From Photobacterium salinisoli (lineage in GTDB: Bacteria; Pseudomonadota; Gammaproteobacteria; Enterobacterales; Vibrionaceae): 64,000 nucleotides of DNA. The stretch is from contig NZ_QZMS01000007.1 of NCBI RefSeq assembly GCF_003614885.1, forward strand, positions 2,254,055 to 2,318,054. The letters are read 5' to 3'. The notes below the pieces were generated by a model. The model worked only from the letters and a program-made list of their open reading frames with translations. It did no database searches and had not been told where the DNA came from. Made by a program: the position numbers and the translations under genes. Positions 42,342-51,131 of this stretch are shown in pieces (positions within the stretch are counted from its first letter, which is position 1; each line of letters begins with the position of its first letter).

Positions 42342-42577
42342 GCTTCTCCCCCTTCCCCGCCCCGTCTTTTCCTGCTTGGTTACCCAGTTTTTCAGTGGAT
42401 AGTTATGCTCTGAAAGATGGTCAGTTGTCGCATTCTCATTACTTTTTAACAAAAAGGTTTTTACATTATTTCAATAATACGCCGATCGTTTGCTATTATC
42501 TCTTTGATTTGTTTAAAGCATTGCGGGCCGTGTACCTGCACCACTGATAAGAAATAACACAATAGGAAGGGATCACA

Positions 42578-43546
42578 ATGGCGTTTACAAAACTGTTAAA
42601 AGTCAGCGCACTATCTGCCGCCGTTCTTAGCTCAGGATTGGCGCAAGCGGAAGAGTTCATCACAATAGGTACAGGTTCTGTCACCGGTGTGTATTACCCT
42701 ACCGGCGGTGCTATCTGTAAGCTGGTGAACAACGATCGTAAAACCAATGGCATTCGCTGCTCTGTCGAATCAACCGGCGGATCCGTATACAACGTGAACA
42801 CTATGCGTGCCGGTGAACTGGACTTCGGCGTGGTGCAGTCTGACTGGCAATATCACGGCTATAACGGCACCAGTGAGTTTAAAGAGTTAGGTCCGTATAA
42901 AGAAATGCGTGCTGTTTTCTCACTGCACACAGAGCCGTTCAATATTATTGCCCGCACAGATTCAGGCATTAATAACCTGGACGATCTGAAAGGCAAACGC
43001 GTCAATATTGGTAACCCGGGTTCCGGCGACCGCGCCACGATGGAAGTGGTCATGAACACCATGGGTTGGGATAAGGATGACTTCAAACTGGCCGCCGAGC
43101 TGAAAGGTTCTGAGCGCTCTCAGGCACTGTGTGATAACAAAATCGATGCCTTTGTCTACGTAGTCGGCCATCCAAACGGATCAATCAAGGAAGCGACGAC
43201 TTCGTGTGATGCCAAGCTGATTCCAGCAACTAGTGCTGCTATCGACAAACTGGTTGCCGATAATCCTTACTATGCGAAATCCATCGTACCGGGCGGTATG
43301 TACCGTGGTACCGATAGTGACGTCAACAGTTTTGGTGTTGCCGCGACTTTAGTTTCTTCAACTAAAGTATCGGATGATGCCGTCTACGCGCTGGTCAAAG
43401 CCGTGTTTGAGAACTTCCATGTATTCACTCGCCTGCACCCAAGCTTTGCCAACCTGAAAAAAGAAGACATGGTCAAAGCCGGTATTTCTATCCCGTTACA
43501 TCCGGGCGCAGAGAAATACTACAAAGAAGTGGGTTTGATCAAATAA
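42578..43546 (+). CDS. TAXI-type TRAP transporter solute-binding protein
   Basis: 322 residues with a signal peptide ending at AQA-E (near 24). FITIGTGSVTGVYYPTGGAI is the TAXI family hallmark. The ALCDNKIDAFVYVVGHPN stretch is also typical. TAXI proteins capture organic acids such as glutamate or 2-oxoglutarate, but the ligand is not known here. AGGAAGGG precedes the ATG. It is followed by a hairpin and then the matching fused permease, so it is the first gene of a TRAP operon. Confidence 0.92.
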   Translation: MAFTKLLKVSALSAAVLSSGLAQAEEFITIGTGSVTGVYYPTGGAICKLVNNDRKTNGIRCSVESTGGSVYNVNTMRAGELDFGVVQSDWQYHGYNGTSEFKELGPYKEMRAVFSLHTEPFNIIARTDSGINNLDDLKGKRVNIGNPGSGDRATMEVVMNTMGWDKDDFKLAAELKGSERSQALCDNKIDAFVYVVGHPNGSIKEATTSCDAKLIPATSAAIDKLVADNPYYAKSIVPGGMYRGTDSDVNSFGVAATLVSSTKVSDDAVYALVKAVFENFHVFTRLHPSFANLKKEDMVKAGISIPLHPGAEKYYKEVGLIK

Positions 43547-43567
43547 GCCTACAGCTGTTCATCCTGC

Positions 43568-43597
43568 AAAGTGCACCGTCTTGACGGTGCACTTTTT
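43568..43597 (+). terminator. Intercistronic terminator between TRAP receptor and permease
   Basis: 13-bp perfect stem AAAGTGCACCGTC / GACGGTGCACTTT with a very short loop, then TTTTT. Partial read-through would give more binding protein than permease, as in many transport operons. Confidence 0.85.
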
Positions 43598-43706
43598 GTC
43601 TGTCGGAGCACAAAAATGCTCACTGTCAGATCAATTAGCCAGACTACAATAAAAACTGAAACCTCAAACAGTTAATTACGGATCGCTCCTGAAATAAGGA
43701 AGTAGC

Positions 43707-46310
43707 ATGACAAAAACCAACCATGACGATGTCCAGGACATGGTGGCACAGGCGGATACCGGCGCACGTAGCCCCCAAGGGTTACAGGGGCAAATTCTGT
43801 GGGTTGTCGCTCTTTGCTGGTCATTATTCCAGCTTTGGTATGCCTCCCCCCTCCCTTTTATCTTTGATATTGGCATCTTCAACGATACCGAAGCGCGTGC
43901 TATCCATTTGGCATTTGCCATTTTTTTGGCCTTTACTGCCTTCCCTGCCCTGAAGGGCTCCCCCAGGGATCACATTCCCCTGCAAGATTGGATTCTTGCG
44001 CTGCTGGCCAGTTTTTCTGCCGCCTATATCTACCTGTTTTACGAAGCACTGTCTGGCCGTTCTGGCGCTCCGACCACGCTGGATGTCGTCACTTCGGTGG
44101 TAGGCATGCTGTTGCTTCTGGAAGCCACACGACGGGCACTGGGCCCTCCGCTGATGGTGGTTGCCTCTGTTTTCCTGCTGTACACCTTTGCCGGCCCTTA
44201 CATGCCGGATGTCATTGCACACAAAGGTGCCAGCCTTAACAAAGCGATGTCGCACTTATGGCTGACCACTGAAGGCGTCTTCGGGGTGGCGCTGGGCGTT
44301 TCTACCGCCTTTGTTTTCCTGTTCGTACTGTTTGGCTCGATGCTCGAACGGGCAGGTGCAGGCGCCTATTTCATCAAAGTTGCCTTTTCGTTACTTGGTC
44401 ATATGCGCGGTGGTCCGGCAAAAGCAGCCGTGGTCGCATCCGGTTTATCCGGCCTGGTATCCGGCTCGTCCATTGCCAACGTGGTCACGACAGGTACCTT
44501 TACTATCCCGCTGATGAAACGGGTCGGCTTTCCTGGCTACAAAGCCGGGGCTGTTGAGGTAGCAGCCTCGACCAACGGCCAGCTCACGCCGCCCATCATG
44601 GGGGCTGCAGCATTTTTGATGGTGGAATATGTCGGTGTCTCTTACGTCGAAGTAATTAAGGCGGCCATACTGCCGGCCCTGATCTCCTATATTGCCCTGC
44701 TTTACATCGTCCATTTGGAAGCTTGTAAAGCCGGCATGTCAGGCTTGCCCCGCCATTATCAGCCTACCCTGGCGCAAAAGCTGACCTCTTTTGTTGGTAC
44801 CATAGTCGGCCTCATGGTGCTCAGTGCCATAGTCTATTACGGCATCGGCTGGACCAAAGATGTATTTGGCGCCGCCGCGACACCTATTATCGCGGTAGTG
44901 ATCCTGATCGCTTATATCGCCCTGGTGCGTCTGGCGGCCAACTATCGGGATCATCTGCTGGAAGATCCGGATCAGGAACTGACCGAAGTACCGGATCCCG
45001 GTCCCACAGTGAAATCCGGTTTGTACTTCCTGCTGCCCATCGTTGTGCTGGTCTGGTGTCTGACCGTTGAGCGTTTCTCGCCGGGCTTATCGGCTTTCTG
45101 GGCAACGGTGTTTATGATTTTCATCCTGCTGACCCAGCGTCCGCTCATGGCAATCTTTACCAAAGAGCAGACGCTGATAGAGGCAGGTAAACAGGGCTGG
45201 CACGATCTGCTGGAAAGTCTGGTCACCGGCGGGCGTAATATGATAGGTATCGGTGTCGCCACTGCCGCGGCCGGTATTATTGTTGGCGTGGTGACGCTGA
45301 CGGGCGTTGGCCTTGTGATGACCGACTTCGTCGAGTTCATCTCGGGCGGTAACATCATGCTGATGCTGCTGTTTACCGCGGTGATCAGCCTGATCCTTGG
45401 TATGGGGCTGCCCACCACGGCGAACTACATAGTGGTCTCGACCCTGATGGCGCCGGTTATTGTCACCCTGGGAGCTGAAAATGGCCTGATCATTCCGCTG
45501 CTGGCCGTGCATCTGTTCGTGTTCTATTTCGGTATTCTGGCCGATGATACCCCGCCGGTCGGCCTGGCTGCGTTTGCTGCCGCCGCGATTGCGAAAAGCG
45601 ATCCTATCCGTACCGGTATTCAGGGGTTCACCTATGATATCCGGACCGCCATTCTGCCCTTCATGTTCATTTTCAATACTCAGCTTTTGCTGATGGACAT
45701 TGATACCTGGTGGCACCTGTTTCTGACCGTGGCATCCGCTGTTATTGCCATGCTGACCTTCTCTTCGGCAACCCAGGGATGGTGGTTTACCAAAGTAAAA
45801 TGGTGGGAAAGCATTCTGCTGCTGTTGATCACTTTCTCATTGTTCCGCCCTGGTTTCTGGTGGGACATGGTCTATCCGCCCAAACACGAAATGCCGGGCA
45901 CCCTGATCGTTGATGCTGCCGATAAACTGGCTATTGGTGAGCCTCTGGAAGTGCAGGCAACGGGAATGGATTTGCTGGGCGATGAAGTGACCAAGCACGT
46001 GCTGCTGCCGTTTGATAAGGATGCGGTTGATCCGAATGAAAAAATTGCCTCAACCGGTCTGATGCTCAAGCAGGAAGGCGAGAAGATGATGGTTGAACTG
46101 GTTGAATTTGGCAGCCCGGCCGAGCAGGCAGGTATTGATTTTGGCTGGGAAATTGTCACTGTCAGCCTGCCAGCCGCCCGGCCAATGAAGGAGTGGGTAT
46201 TCGTACCAACGCTGGCTTTGCTGGCCTTACTGGGCTGGAATCAGCGGCGAAAAGCCAAACTTGATGCCGTCGTCAAAGGTGACACACACAAAAATGCGGA
46301 ACAGGACTAA
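43707..46310 (+). CDS. TRAP transporter fused permease (4TM/12TM) with PDZ-like C-terminal part
   Basis: 867 residues. The small DctQ-like part (about 20-190) is fused to the large DctM-like part (about 190-690). Typical segments are GLSGLVSGSSIANVVTTGTF and ILGMGLPTTANYIVVSTL, with DDTPPVGLAAFAAAAIA further on. After the last core helices there is an extracytoplasmic stretch (about 730-825) that includes FGSPAEQAGIDFGWEI near 802-816, reminiscent of a PDZ repeat, and then a final membrane helix. TRAP permeases with such a tail (DUF3394) are known. It imports a solute with Na+ coupling, using the adjacent TAXI protein. Confidence 0.9.
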   Translation: MTKTNHDDVQDMVAQADTGARSPQGLQGQILWVVALCWSLFQLWYASPLPFIFDIGIFNDTEARAIHLAFAIFLAFTAFPALKGSPRDHIPLQDWILALLASFSAAYIYLFYEALSGRSGAPTTLDVVTSVVGMLLLLEATRRALGPPLMVVASVFLLYTFAGPYMPDVIAHKGASLNKAMSHLWLTTEGVFGVALGVSTAFVFLFVLFGSMLERAGAGAYFIKVAFSLLGHMRGGPAKAAVVASGLSGLVSGSSIANVVTTGTFTIPLMKRVGFPGYKAGAVEVAASTNGQLTPPIMGAAAFLMVEYVGVSYVEVIKAAILPALISYIALLYIVHLEACKAGMSGLPRHYQPTLAQKLTSFVGTIVGLMVLSAIVYYGIGWTKDVFGAAATPIIAVVILIAYIALVRLAANYRDHLLEDPDQELTEVPDPGPTVKSGLYFLLPIVVLVWCLTVERFSPGLSAFWATVFMIFILLTQRPLMAIFTKEQTLIEAGKQGWHDLLESLVTGGRNMIGIGVATAAAGIIVGVVTLTGVGLVMTDFVEFISGGNIMLMLLFTAVISLILGMGLPTTANYIVVSTLMAPVIVTLGAENGLIIPLLAVHLFVFYFGILADDTPPVGLAAFAAAAIAKSDPIRTGIQGFTYDIRTAILPFMFIFNTQLLLMDIDTWWHLFLTVASAVIAMLTFSSATQGWWFTKVKWWESILLLLITFSLFRPGFWWDMVYPPKHEMPGTLIVDAADKLAIGEPLEVQATGMDLLGDEVTKHVLLPFDKDAVDPNEKIASTGLMLKQEGEKMMVELVEFGSPAEQAGIDFGWEIVTVSLPAARPMKEWVFVPTLALLALLGWNQRRKAKLDAVVKGDTHKNAEQD

Positions 46311-46332
46311 ACTCTAGTCAGCACAGTAATTC

Positions 46333-46362
46333 AGCCACAGGAGCCAACACGGGCCTGTGGCT
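46333..46362 (+). other. Hairpin between TRAP permease and usp
   Basis: 9-bp perfect stem AGCCACAGG / CCTGTGGCT, 12-base loop, no T-run. It lies 22 bases after the permease stop and is a possible processing or attenuation site. Confidence 0.45.
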
Positions 46363-46381
46363 GCCTGACAGAGAGGATGCC

Positions 46382-46822
46382 ATGTACACCCACATTCTGG
46401 TGCCTGTCGATCTTAATGAGGACGGCTTTGGTGATAAAGCGGTTGAGCTTGCCGTCTGGCATGCCCGACAATCAGATGCTGTTGTGCACTTGCTCAACGT
46501 CCTGCCGGGTATTCATATGGCTTTAGTTTCCAGCTACTTTCCCAAAGATGCCGCGCGTAAAATGCTGCAGGACACCCAGCAAAGACTGAAACATTTCGCC
46601 GAACAACATATTCCCGGCGATATCCGCCATATAGAAACCGTGTCGGAAGGGAAAGTCTGGTCCACCATAGTGGATCACGCCCGCCAGGTGAAAGCCGATC
46701 TCATCATTATGCCCAGCCACCAGCGATCCACGATAGATAAACTGGTACTGGGCTCAGTGGCGGCTAAAGTGGTGGAAAATGCGCCCGGCAATATCCTGAT
46801 AATTAAACCACCGGGTTTATGA
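46382..46822 (+). CDS. Universal stress protein associated with the TRAP transporter
   Basis: 146 residues. MYTHILVPVDLNEDGFGDKA at the N-terminus and GSVAAKVVENAPGNILIIKP at the C-terminus carry the ATP-binding Usp pattern G-S-V-A-x-K-V. It is the last gene of the TAXI-TRAP operon. In Halomonas the Usp protein TeaD, encoded next to the ectoine TRAP system, binds ATP and restrains transport, and a similar role is plausible here (inference). Its stop is one base from the stop of the convergent ubiX. Confidence 0.9.
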   Translation: MYTHILVPVDLNEDGFGDKAVELAVWHARQSDAVVHLLNVLPGIHMALVSSYFPKDAARKMLQDTQQRLKHFAEQHIPGDIRHIETVSEGKVWSTIVDHARQVKADLIIMPSHQRSTIDKLVLGSVAAKVVENAPGNILIIKPPGL

Positions 46823-46823
46823 T

Positions 46824-47444
46824 TCAGGACGGGCGATGATCATAGCCCCAACGCGGAACCAGTCCTTGCTCAACGCCAAGGTGATCCAGTATGCGCGCCA
46901 CCATGAAATCGACCAGATCATCGATGGACTTGGGCTGATGATAAAAGCCAGGGGCGGCTGGCATGATGGTCGCCCCCAGGTTAGAGAGCTTGAGCATGTT
47001 TTCCAGATGCAGGGAAGAAAATGGGGTTTCCCTGACCACCATCAGCAACTGACCGCGCTCTTTGAGCACCACATCTGCGGCGCGTTCCAGCAGATTATCC
47101 GACAGACCGTGAGCCACCGAGGCCAGTGTGCCCGCGGAACACGGGCAGACCACCATTTTTTTCGGAGCGGCAGAGCCAGACGCCACCGGAGAAAACCAGT
47201 CTTCCTTGCCGCAAACCGTCAGCTTATCACCCCGGTAATTCAGGTGCTCCGCCAGAGCGGCCTGTGCCGCTTCAGGACCCGCAGGCAGTTTCAGGCCGTG
47301 TTCGGTAGCCAGAACCACACGCGCTGCGGATGAAATCAATAAGTAAACCTGATAATCCGCTGCGAGCAGGCACTCCAGCAAACGCAGTCCGTAAGGGGCA
47401 CCGGATGCCCCTGTCCAGGCCAGTGTAATACGCTTATCCTGCAT
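46824..47444 (-). CDS. ubiX: Flavin prenyltransferase UbiX
   Basis: 206 residues from the ATG at 47444 (GGGAGA 6-7 bases upstream). The longer frame to 47504 lies within mpl and is not used. It makes prenylated FMN for the decarboxylase UbiD in ubiquinone synthesis. FMN-binding [15 protein letters not shown], the conserved [20 protein letters not shown] and REGP-like [14 protein letters not shown] are visible. It overlaps the end of mpl by 11 bases, so the two are coupled. Confidence 0.93.
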   Translation of the reverse strand: MQDKRITLAWTGASGAPYGLRLLECLLAADYQVYLLISSAARVVLATEHGLKLPAGPEAAQAALAEHLNYRGDKLTVCGKEDWFSPVASGSAAPKKMVVCPCSAGTLASVAHGLSDNLLERAADVVLKERGQLLMVVRETPFSSLHLENMLKLSNLGATIMPAAPGFYHQPKSIDDLVDFMVARILDHLGVEQGLVPRWGYDHRPS

Positions 47445-48804
47445 TTTTGTCTCCCTGTGCCAGAGCGGCAAGCAGCTTGTCATGAATACCGCCAAAGCCG
47501 CCATTACTCATCACCAGGATAGTATCGCCAGGGCGGGCGGCAGCCACTATGTGCCCGACCAGTGCATCAATATCGGCGTCACACACCGCAGGTTGCGGAC
47601 AAAGATCAGCGATCTCCTGTACCGACCAGGGAATTGTGTCGGGCTGGAACAGGAAAACCTCATCCGCCGCTGCCAGTGCCGGGGCTAAATCGGCTTTATG
47701 CACGCCCAGTTTCATGGTGTTCGAGCGCGGCTCCAGCACCGCCAGGATGCGTGCATCACCAACCTTAGCGCGCAAGCCGCCCAAAGTCAGTTCAACAGCT
47801 GTCGGGTGATGGGCGAAATCGTCATACACTTTAACGCCATTCTGCTCCCCTTTCAGCTCCAGCCGGCGCTTGGTATTGACAAAGCGCGCCAGTGCCTCGC
47901 AAGCCAGTTCTGGGATCACCCCCACATGCCGCGCGGCGGCGATTGCCATCAGAGCGTTGCTGACGTTGTGATCCCCTATCAGATCCCAACGCACAGTGCC
48001 CACGGTTTTACCGCCAAAAATGACATCAAATTCACTGCCGTCCGGCTGATGTTTTTTCGCTTGCCAGTCACCGTTTTCACCACTGTATTCCAGCTCGCTC
48101 CAACACCCCATCGCCAGCGTTTCATCAATGGCAGGCACGCCGTGAGGAGCCAAAATCTTGCCTTCGCCCGGCACAGTGCGGACCAGATGATGAAACTGGC
48201 GCTGAATGGCGGCCAGATCCGAAAAAATATCGGCGTGATCGAACTCCAGATTGTTCATTAACAAAGTACGTGGTCGATAATGAACAAACTTAGAACGCTT
48301 ATCGAAAAAAGCACTGTCGTATTCGTCCGCTTCAACCACAAAGAAGCAACTCTCGCCTAAGCGTGCGGAAACACCGAAGTTTCCCAGTACGCCGCCCACC
48401 AGAAAACCGGGCTGGTAACCGCAGTCTTCCAGAATCCAGGTCAGCATACTGGCTGTCGTGGTCTTACCATGGGTCCCCGCAACCGCCAGTACCCAGCGGT
48501 CATGTAACAAAAATTCCTGAAGCCATTGCGGGCCGGAGGTATAACGCAGATTTTTATTCAGCACATACTCAACGCATGGATTTCCCCGGCTCATGGCATT
48601 GCCAATCACCACCAAGTCCGGTGCGGGCTCCAGCTGAGAAGGATCATATCCCTGAATAATTTCAATACCTTGAGACTCCAGCATTGTGCTCATAGGCGGA
48701 TAGACATTGGCATCGCTGCCGGTCACTCTATGGCCAAGCTGCTTGGCCAACATGGCGGCTCCGCCCATAAAAGTGCCGCAAATTCCGAGAATATGGATAT
48801 GCAT
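47434..48804 (-). CDS. mpl: UDP-MurNAc tripeptide ligase (murein recycling)
   Basis: 456 residues from the ATG at 48804, matching the E. coli Mpl start [15 protein letters not shown]. It joins recycled L-Ala-gamma-D-Glu-meso-DAP to UDP-MurNAc. [14 protein letters not shown] is the nucleotide-fold loop. The ATP P-loop is AGTHGKTTT (about 112-120), then [15 protein letters not shown] and LEFDHADIF, and the C-terminal DDFAHHPTA and EPRSNTMK. It is divergent from fbp, as in E. coli. Confidence 0.95.
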   Translation of the reverse strand: MHIHILGICGTFMGGAAMLAKQLGHRVTGSDANVYPPMSTMLESQGIEIIQGYDPSQLEPAPDLVVIGNAMSRGNPCVEYVLNKNLRYTSGPQWLQEFLLHDRWVLAVAGTHGKTTTASMLTWILEDCGYQPGFLVGGVLGNFGVSARLGESCFFVVEADEYDSAFFDKRSKFVHYRPRTLLMNNLEFDHADIFSDLAAIQRQFHHLVRTVPGEGKILAPHGVPAIDETLAMGCWSELEYSGENGDWQAKKHQPDGSEFDVIFGGKTVGTVRWDLIGDHNVSNALMAIAAARHVGVIPELACEALARFVNTKRRLELKGEQNGVKVYDDFAHHPTAVELTLGGLRAKVGDARILAVLEPRSNTMKLGVHKADLAPALAAADEVFLFQPDTIPWSVQEIADLCPQPAVCDADIDALVGHIVAAARPGDTILVMSNGGFGGIHDKLLAALAQGDKNAG

Positions 48805-48919
48805 AACTGTCAGCTCATAAAATAAATATTGGTCACGACCACGCTTCAGTGTTACTTCGTTACCATAAAAAAGATCTTTAGATACAATTGCATCAAACAA
48901 TAACTGGCCAATGGCCAAG

Positions 48920-48955
48920 GGTACAGTTCAATTGCCCGAAAAGAGGCATTGTACC
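48920..48955 (+). other. Hairpin in the fbp 5' region
   Basis: GGTACA (48920-48925) pairs with TGTACC (48950-48955), with an inner TGCC / GGCA pair. It lies 43 bases before the fbp ATG. Just upstream, TGGCCA-A-TGGCCA is a doubled palindrome (48905-48917). It could influence fbp expression. Confidence 0.35.
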
Positions 48956-48997
48956 GAATATTTATCCCCCCATGACAACACGATGCAAGGATTGTAT

Positions 48998-50014
48998 ATG
49001 TCCGATATTAGAACCCTTGGCGAGTTCATTGTCGAGAATCAGCATGACTTCCCCCATGCCAGCGGTGAACTGTCTTCTCTATTGGGTTCCATTAAACTGG
49101 CGGCCAAAATCGTCAACCGTGAAATCAACAAAGCCGGCTTGGTTGATATCATCGGTGACGTTGGCAGCGAGAATGTCCAAGGTGAAGCCCAAAAGAAACT
49201 TGATGTGTATGCCAACGAGAAATTCAAAGCTGCACTGGAAGCCCGCGGTCAGGTCTGCGGTGTGGCCAGCGAAGAAGAAGATGAACTCGTGGTATTCAAT
49301 AAAGAACTGAACCGCGAAGCAAAGTACGTAGTATTGATGGACCCACTGGATGGTTCTTCGAATATTGACGTAAACGTTTCCGTCGGGACGATTTTCTCCA
49401 TTTACCGCCGCGTTACCCCGGTTGGCGGCCCGGCCGAGATCGAAGATTTCCTGCAGCCTGGCGACAAACAGGTAGCGGCGGGCTACATCATTTATGGTTC
49501 ATCCACCATGCTGGTGTACACCACAGGCAACGGCGTTCATGGTTTCACCTATGACCCGTCACTGGGGGTATTTTGCCTGTCGCATGAAAATATGACGATC
49601 CCGGATGATGGCCAAATCTACTCCATCAATGAAGGTAACTATTTCCGCTTCCCGCAAGGCGTGAAAAAGTACATCAAGTTTTGTCAGGAAAACGTGCCGG
49701 AAGATAACCGCCCTTATACCTCGCGCTATATTGGCTCTCTGGTTGCCGATTTCCACCGCAACCTGCTAAAAGGCGGTATTTATCTGTATCCAAGCACAGC
49801 GACCCACCCCAACGGTAAGCTGCGCTTGTTGTACGAGTGCAACCCGATGGCGTTTTTGATCGAGCAGGCGGGCGGTATTGCCTCTGACGGTAAAAATCGC
49901 ATCATGGAAATCAAACCGACTGAACTGCACCAGCGCGTACCTTTCTTTGTCGGCTCAACCAAAATGGTTCGCAAAGTAGAAAGCTTCCTGGAAGCCTTCC
50001 CGGACGCCGAGTAA
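48998..50014 (+). CDS. fbp: Fructose-1,6-bisphosphatase class I
   Basis: 338 residues from the ATG at 48998 (AAGGA 7 bases upstream). Starts further upstream lack family similarity. It hydrolyses fructose 1,6-bisphosphate in gluconeogenesis. [13 protein letters not shown] is the metal-binding signature, and [24 protein letters not shown] and [17 protein letters not shown] are also conserved. It is divergent from mpl and followed by a terminator. Confidence 0.95.
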   Translation: MSDIRTLGEFIVENQHDFPHASGELSSLLGSIKLAAKIVNREINKAGLVDIIGDVGSENVQGEAQKKLDVYANEKFKAALEARGQVCGVASEEEDELVVFNKELNREAKYVVLMDPLDGSSNIDVNVSVGTIFSIYRRVTPVGGPAEIEDFLQPGDKQVAAGYIIYGSSTMLVYTTGNGVHGFTYDPSLGVFCLSHENMTIPDDGQIYSINEGNYFRFPQGVKKYIKFCQENVPEDNRPYTSRYIGSLVADFHRNLLKGGIYLYPSTATHPNGKLRLLYECNPMAFLIEQAGGIASDGKNRIMEIKPTELHQRVPFFVGSTKMVRKVESFLEAFPDAE

Positions 50015-50023
50015 TCCCTTGTT

Positions 50024-50051
50024 ATGCCCGGTCACAGCACCGGGCATTTTT
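50024..50051 (+). terminator. Terminator of fbp
   Basis: 9-bp perfect stem ATGCCCGGT / ACCGGGCAT, 6-base loop, then TTTTT. It lies 9 bases after the fbp stop. Confidence 0.9.
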
Positions 50052-50160
50052 CCTGTCTGACCCCGCATCTCTCCCTCTTGGTGTTAGAAGCTGTTTTTTT
50101 CACAGCGACTGGTTATAATTCCCGGCGACAAAATCATCTGAAACTATTAAGGAATTCATC

Positions 50161-50691
50161 ATGAGCCTGAACAACGTCCCTGCAGGTAAAGAACTGCCAG
50201 AAGACATCTACGTTGTCATCGAAATCCCGGCAAACGCTGATCCAATCAAATACGAAGTCGATAAAGACTCTGGCGCGGTATTCGTAGACCGTTTCATGTC
50301 TGCGCCTATGTTCTACCCATGCAACTATGGCTATGTTAACCACACTCTGTCTCTGGACGGTGACCCGGTTGACGTTCTGGTTCCGACACCTTACCCGCTG
50401 CACCCGGGTGCCGTGATCCGTTGTCGTCCGGTTGGCGTTCTGAAGATGACTGATGAGTCAGGTGAAGATGCGAAAGTGGTTGCAGTACCGCACAGCAAGC
50501 TGACCAAAGAATACGACCACATCAAAGATGTGAACGATCTGCCTGAGCTGCTGAAAGCGCAAATCACTCATTTCTTCGAGCGTTACAAAGAGCTGGAATC
50601 GGGCAAGTGGGTGAAAGTAGACGGCTGGGCTGACGTTGAAGCGGCTAAAGCTGAAATCCTGGAATCTTACAAGCGCGCCCAAGAAAAATAA
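50161..50691 (+). CDS. ppa: Inorganic pyrophosphatase
   Basis: 176 residues, identical in length to E. coli Ppa with its initiator. It hydrolyses pyrophosphate released in biosynthesis. Metal ligands are in [10 protein letters not shown], and [17 protein letters not shown] plus [12 protein letters not shown] are conserved. AAGGAATTC precedes the ATG. A terminator follows. Confidence 0.97.
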   Translation: MSLNNVPAGKELPEDIYVVIEIPANADPIKYEVDKDSGAVFVDRFMSAPMFYPCNYGYVNHTLSLDGDPVDVLVPTPYPLHPGAVIRCRPVGVLKMTDESGEDAKVVAVPHSKLTKEYDHIKDVNDLPELLKAQITHFFERYKELESGKWVKVDGWADVEAAKAEILESYKRAQEK

Positions 50692-50712
50692 TCCGGCGTT
50701 ATTGCCGCTCAG

Positions 50713-50741
50713 AAAAAAACGCTCCCTCGGGAGCGTTTTTT
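50713..50741. terminator. Bidirectional terminator between ppa and ytfP
   Basis: 12-bp perfect stem AAAAACGCTCCC / GGGAGCGTTTTT with a minimal loop and A/T tracts on both sides. It serves ppa, and also ytfP on the opposite strand. Confidence 0.9.
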
Positions 50742-50754
50742 GTCGGCGAATCCA

Positions 50755-51126
50755 TCACAGTGGAGACCTGCTCGACCAGTCTCCCTGCGGGATTAGCAGG
50801 GCGCAGTCAAGCGGCTGCAGGTAAAGATAAACCCAAGCCAGTCCGAACGGTGTCTCCACTTGCTCACGGCAGTATTCCTCTCCCAGTCCTTCCAGGATAT
50901 CGAGTTCACGGAAAGTGTCTGCATCCACGTCATACACTTCGCCAAACAGCATGCCCTCAGCCCCAGGCTGTTTTATTGCTGCAGGGTAAGGTCCGAGATC
51001 ATACATGACGTAACCTGCAAGCTGGCACTCTCCCAAATAACGGGCCCGGGACAGCAACCCATGATTAGACTGGCCGCGACGCAAACTGCCGTAAACAAAA
51101 ACCCGAGTGTGCACTGCTAGTAACAT
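50755..51126 (-). CDS. ytfP: Gamma-glutamylcyclotransferase-fold protein YtfP
   Basis: 123 residues. VFVYGSLRRGQSNHGLL is the GGCT/AIG2 substrate loop (Y-G-S-L-x-x-G), and the acidic residue in LDILEGLGEEYCRE is in the expected place. Members may cyclise gamma-glutamyl or gamma-glutamylamine compounds, and YtfP itself is uncharacterised biochemically. It lies 5 bases after the tamB stop and completes the tamA-tamB-ytfP operon conserved in E. coli. Confidence 0.9.
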   Translation of the reverse strand: MLLAVHTRVFVYGSLRRGQSNHGLLSRARYLGECQLAGYVMYDLGPYPAAIKQPGAEGMLFGEVYDVDADTFRELDILEGLGEEYCREQVETPFGLAWVYLYLQPLDCALLIPQGDWSSRSPL

Positions 51127-51131
51127 CCTTA

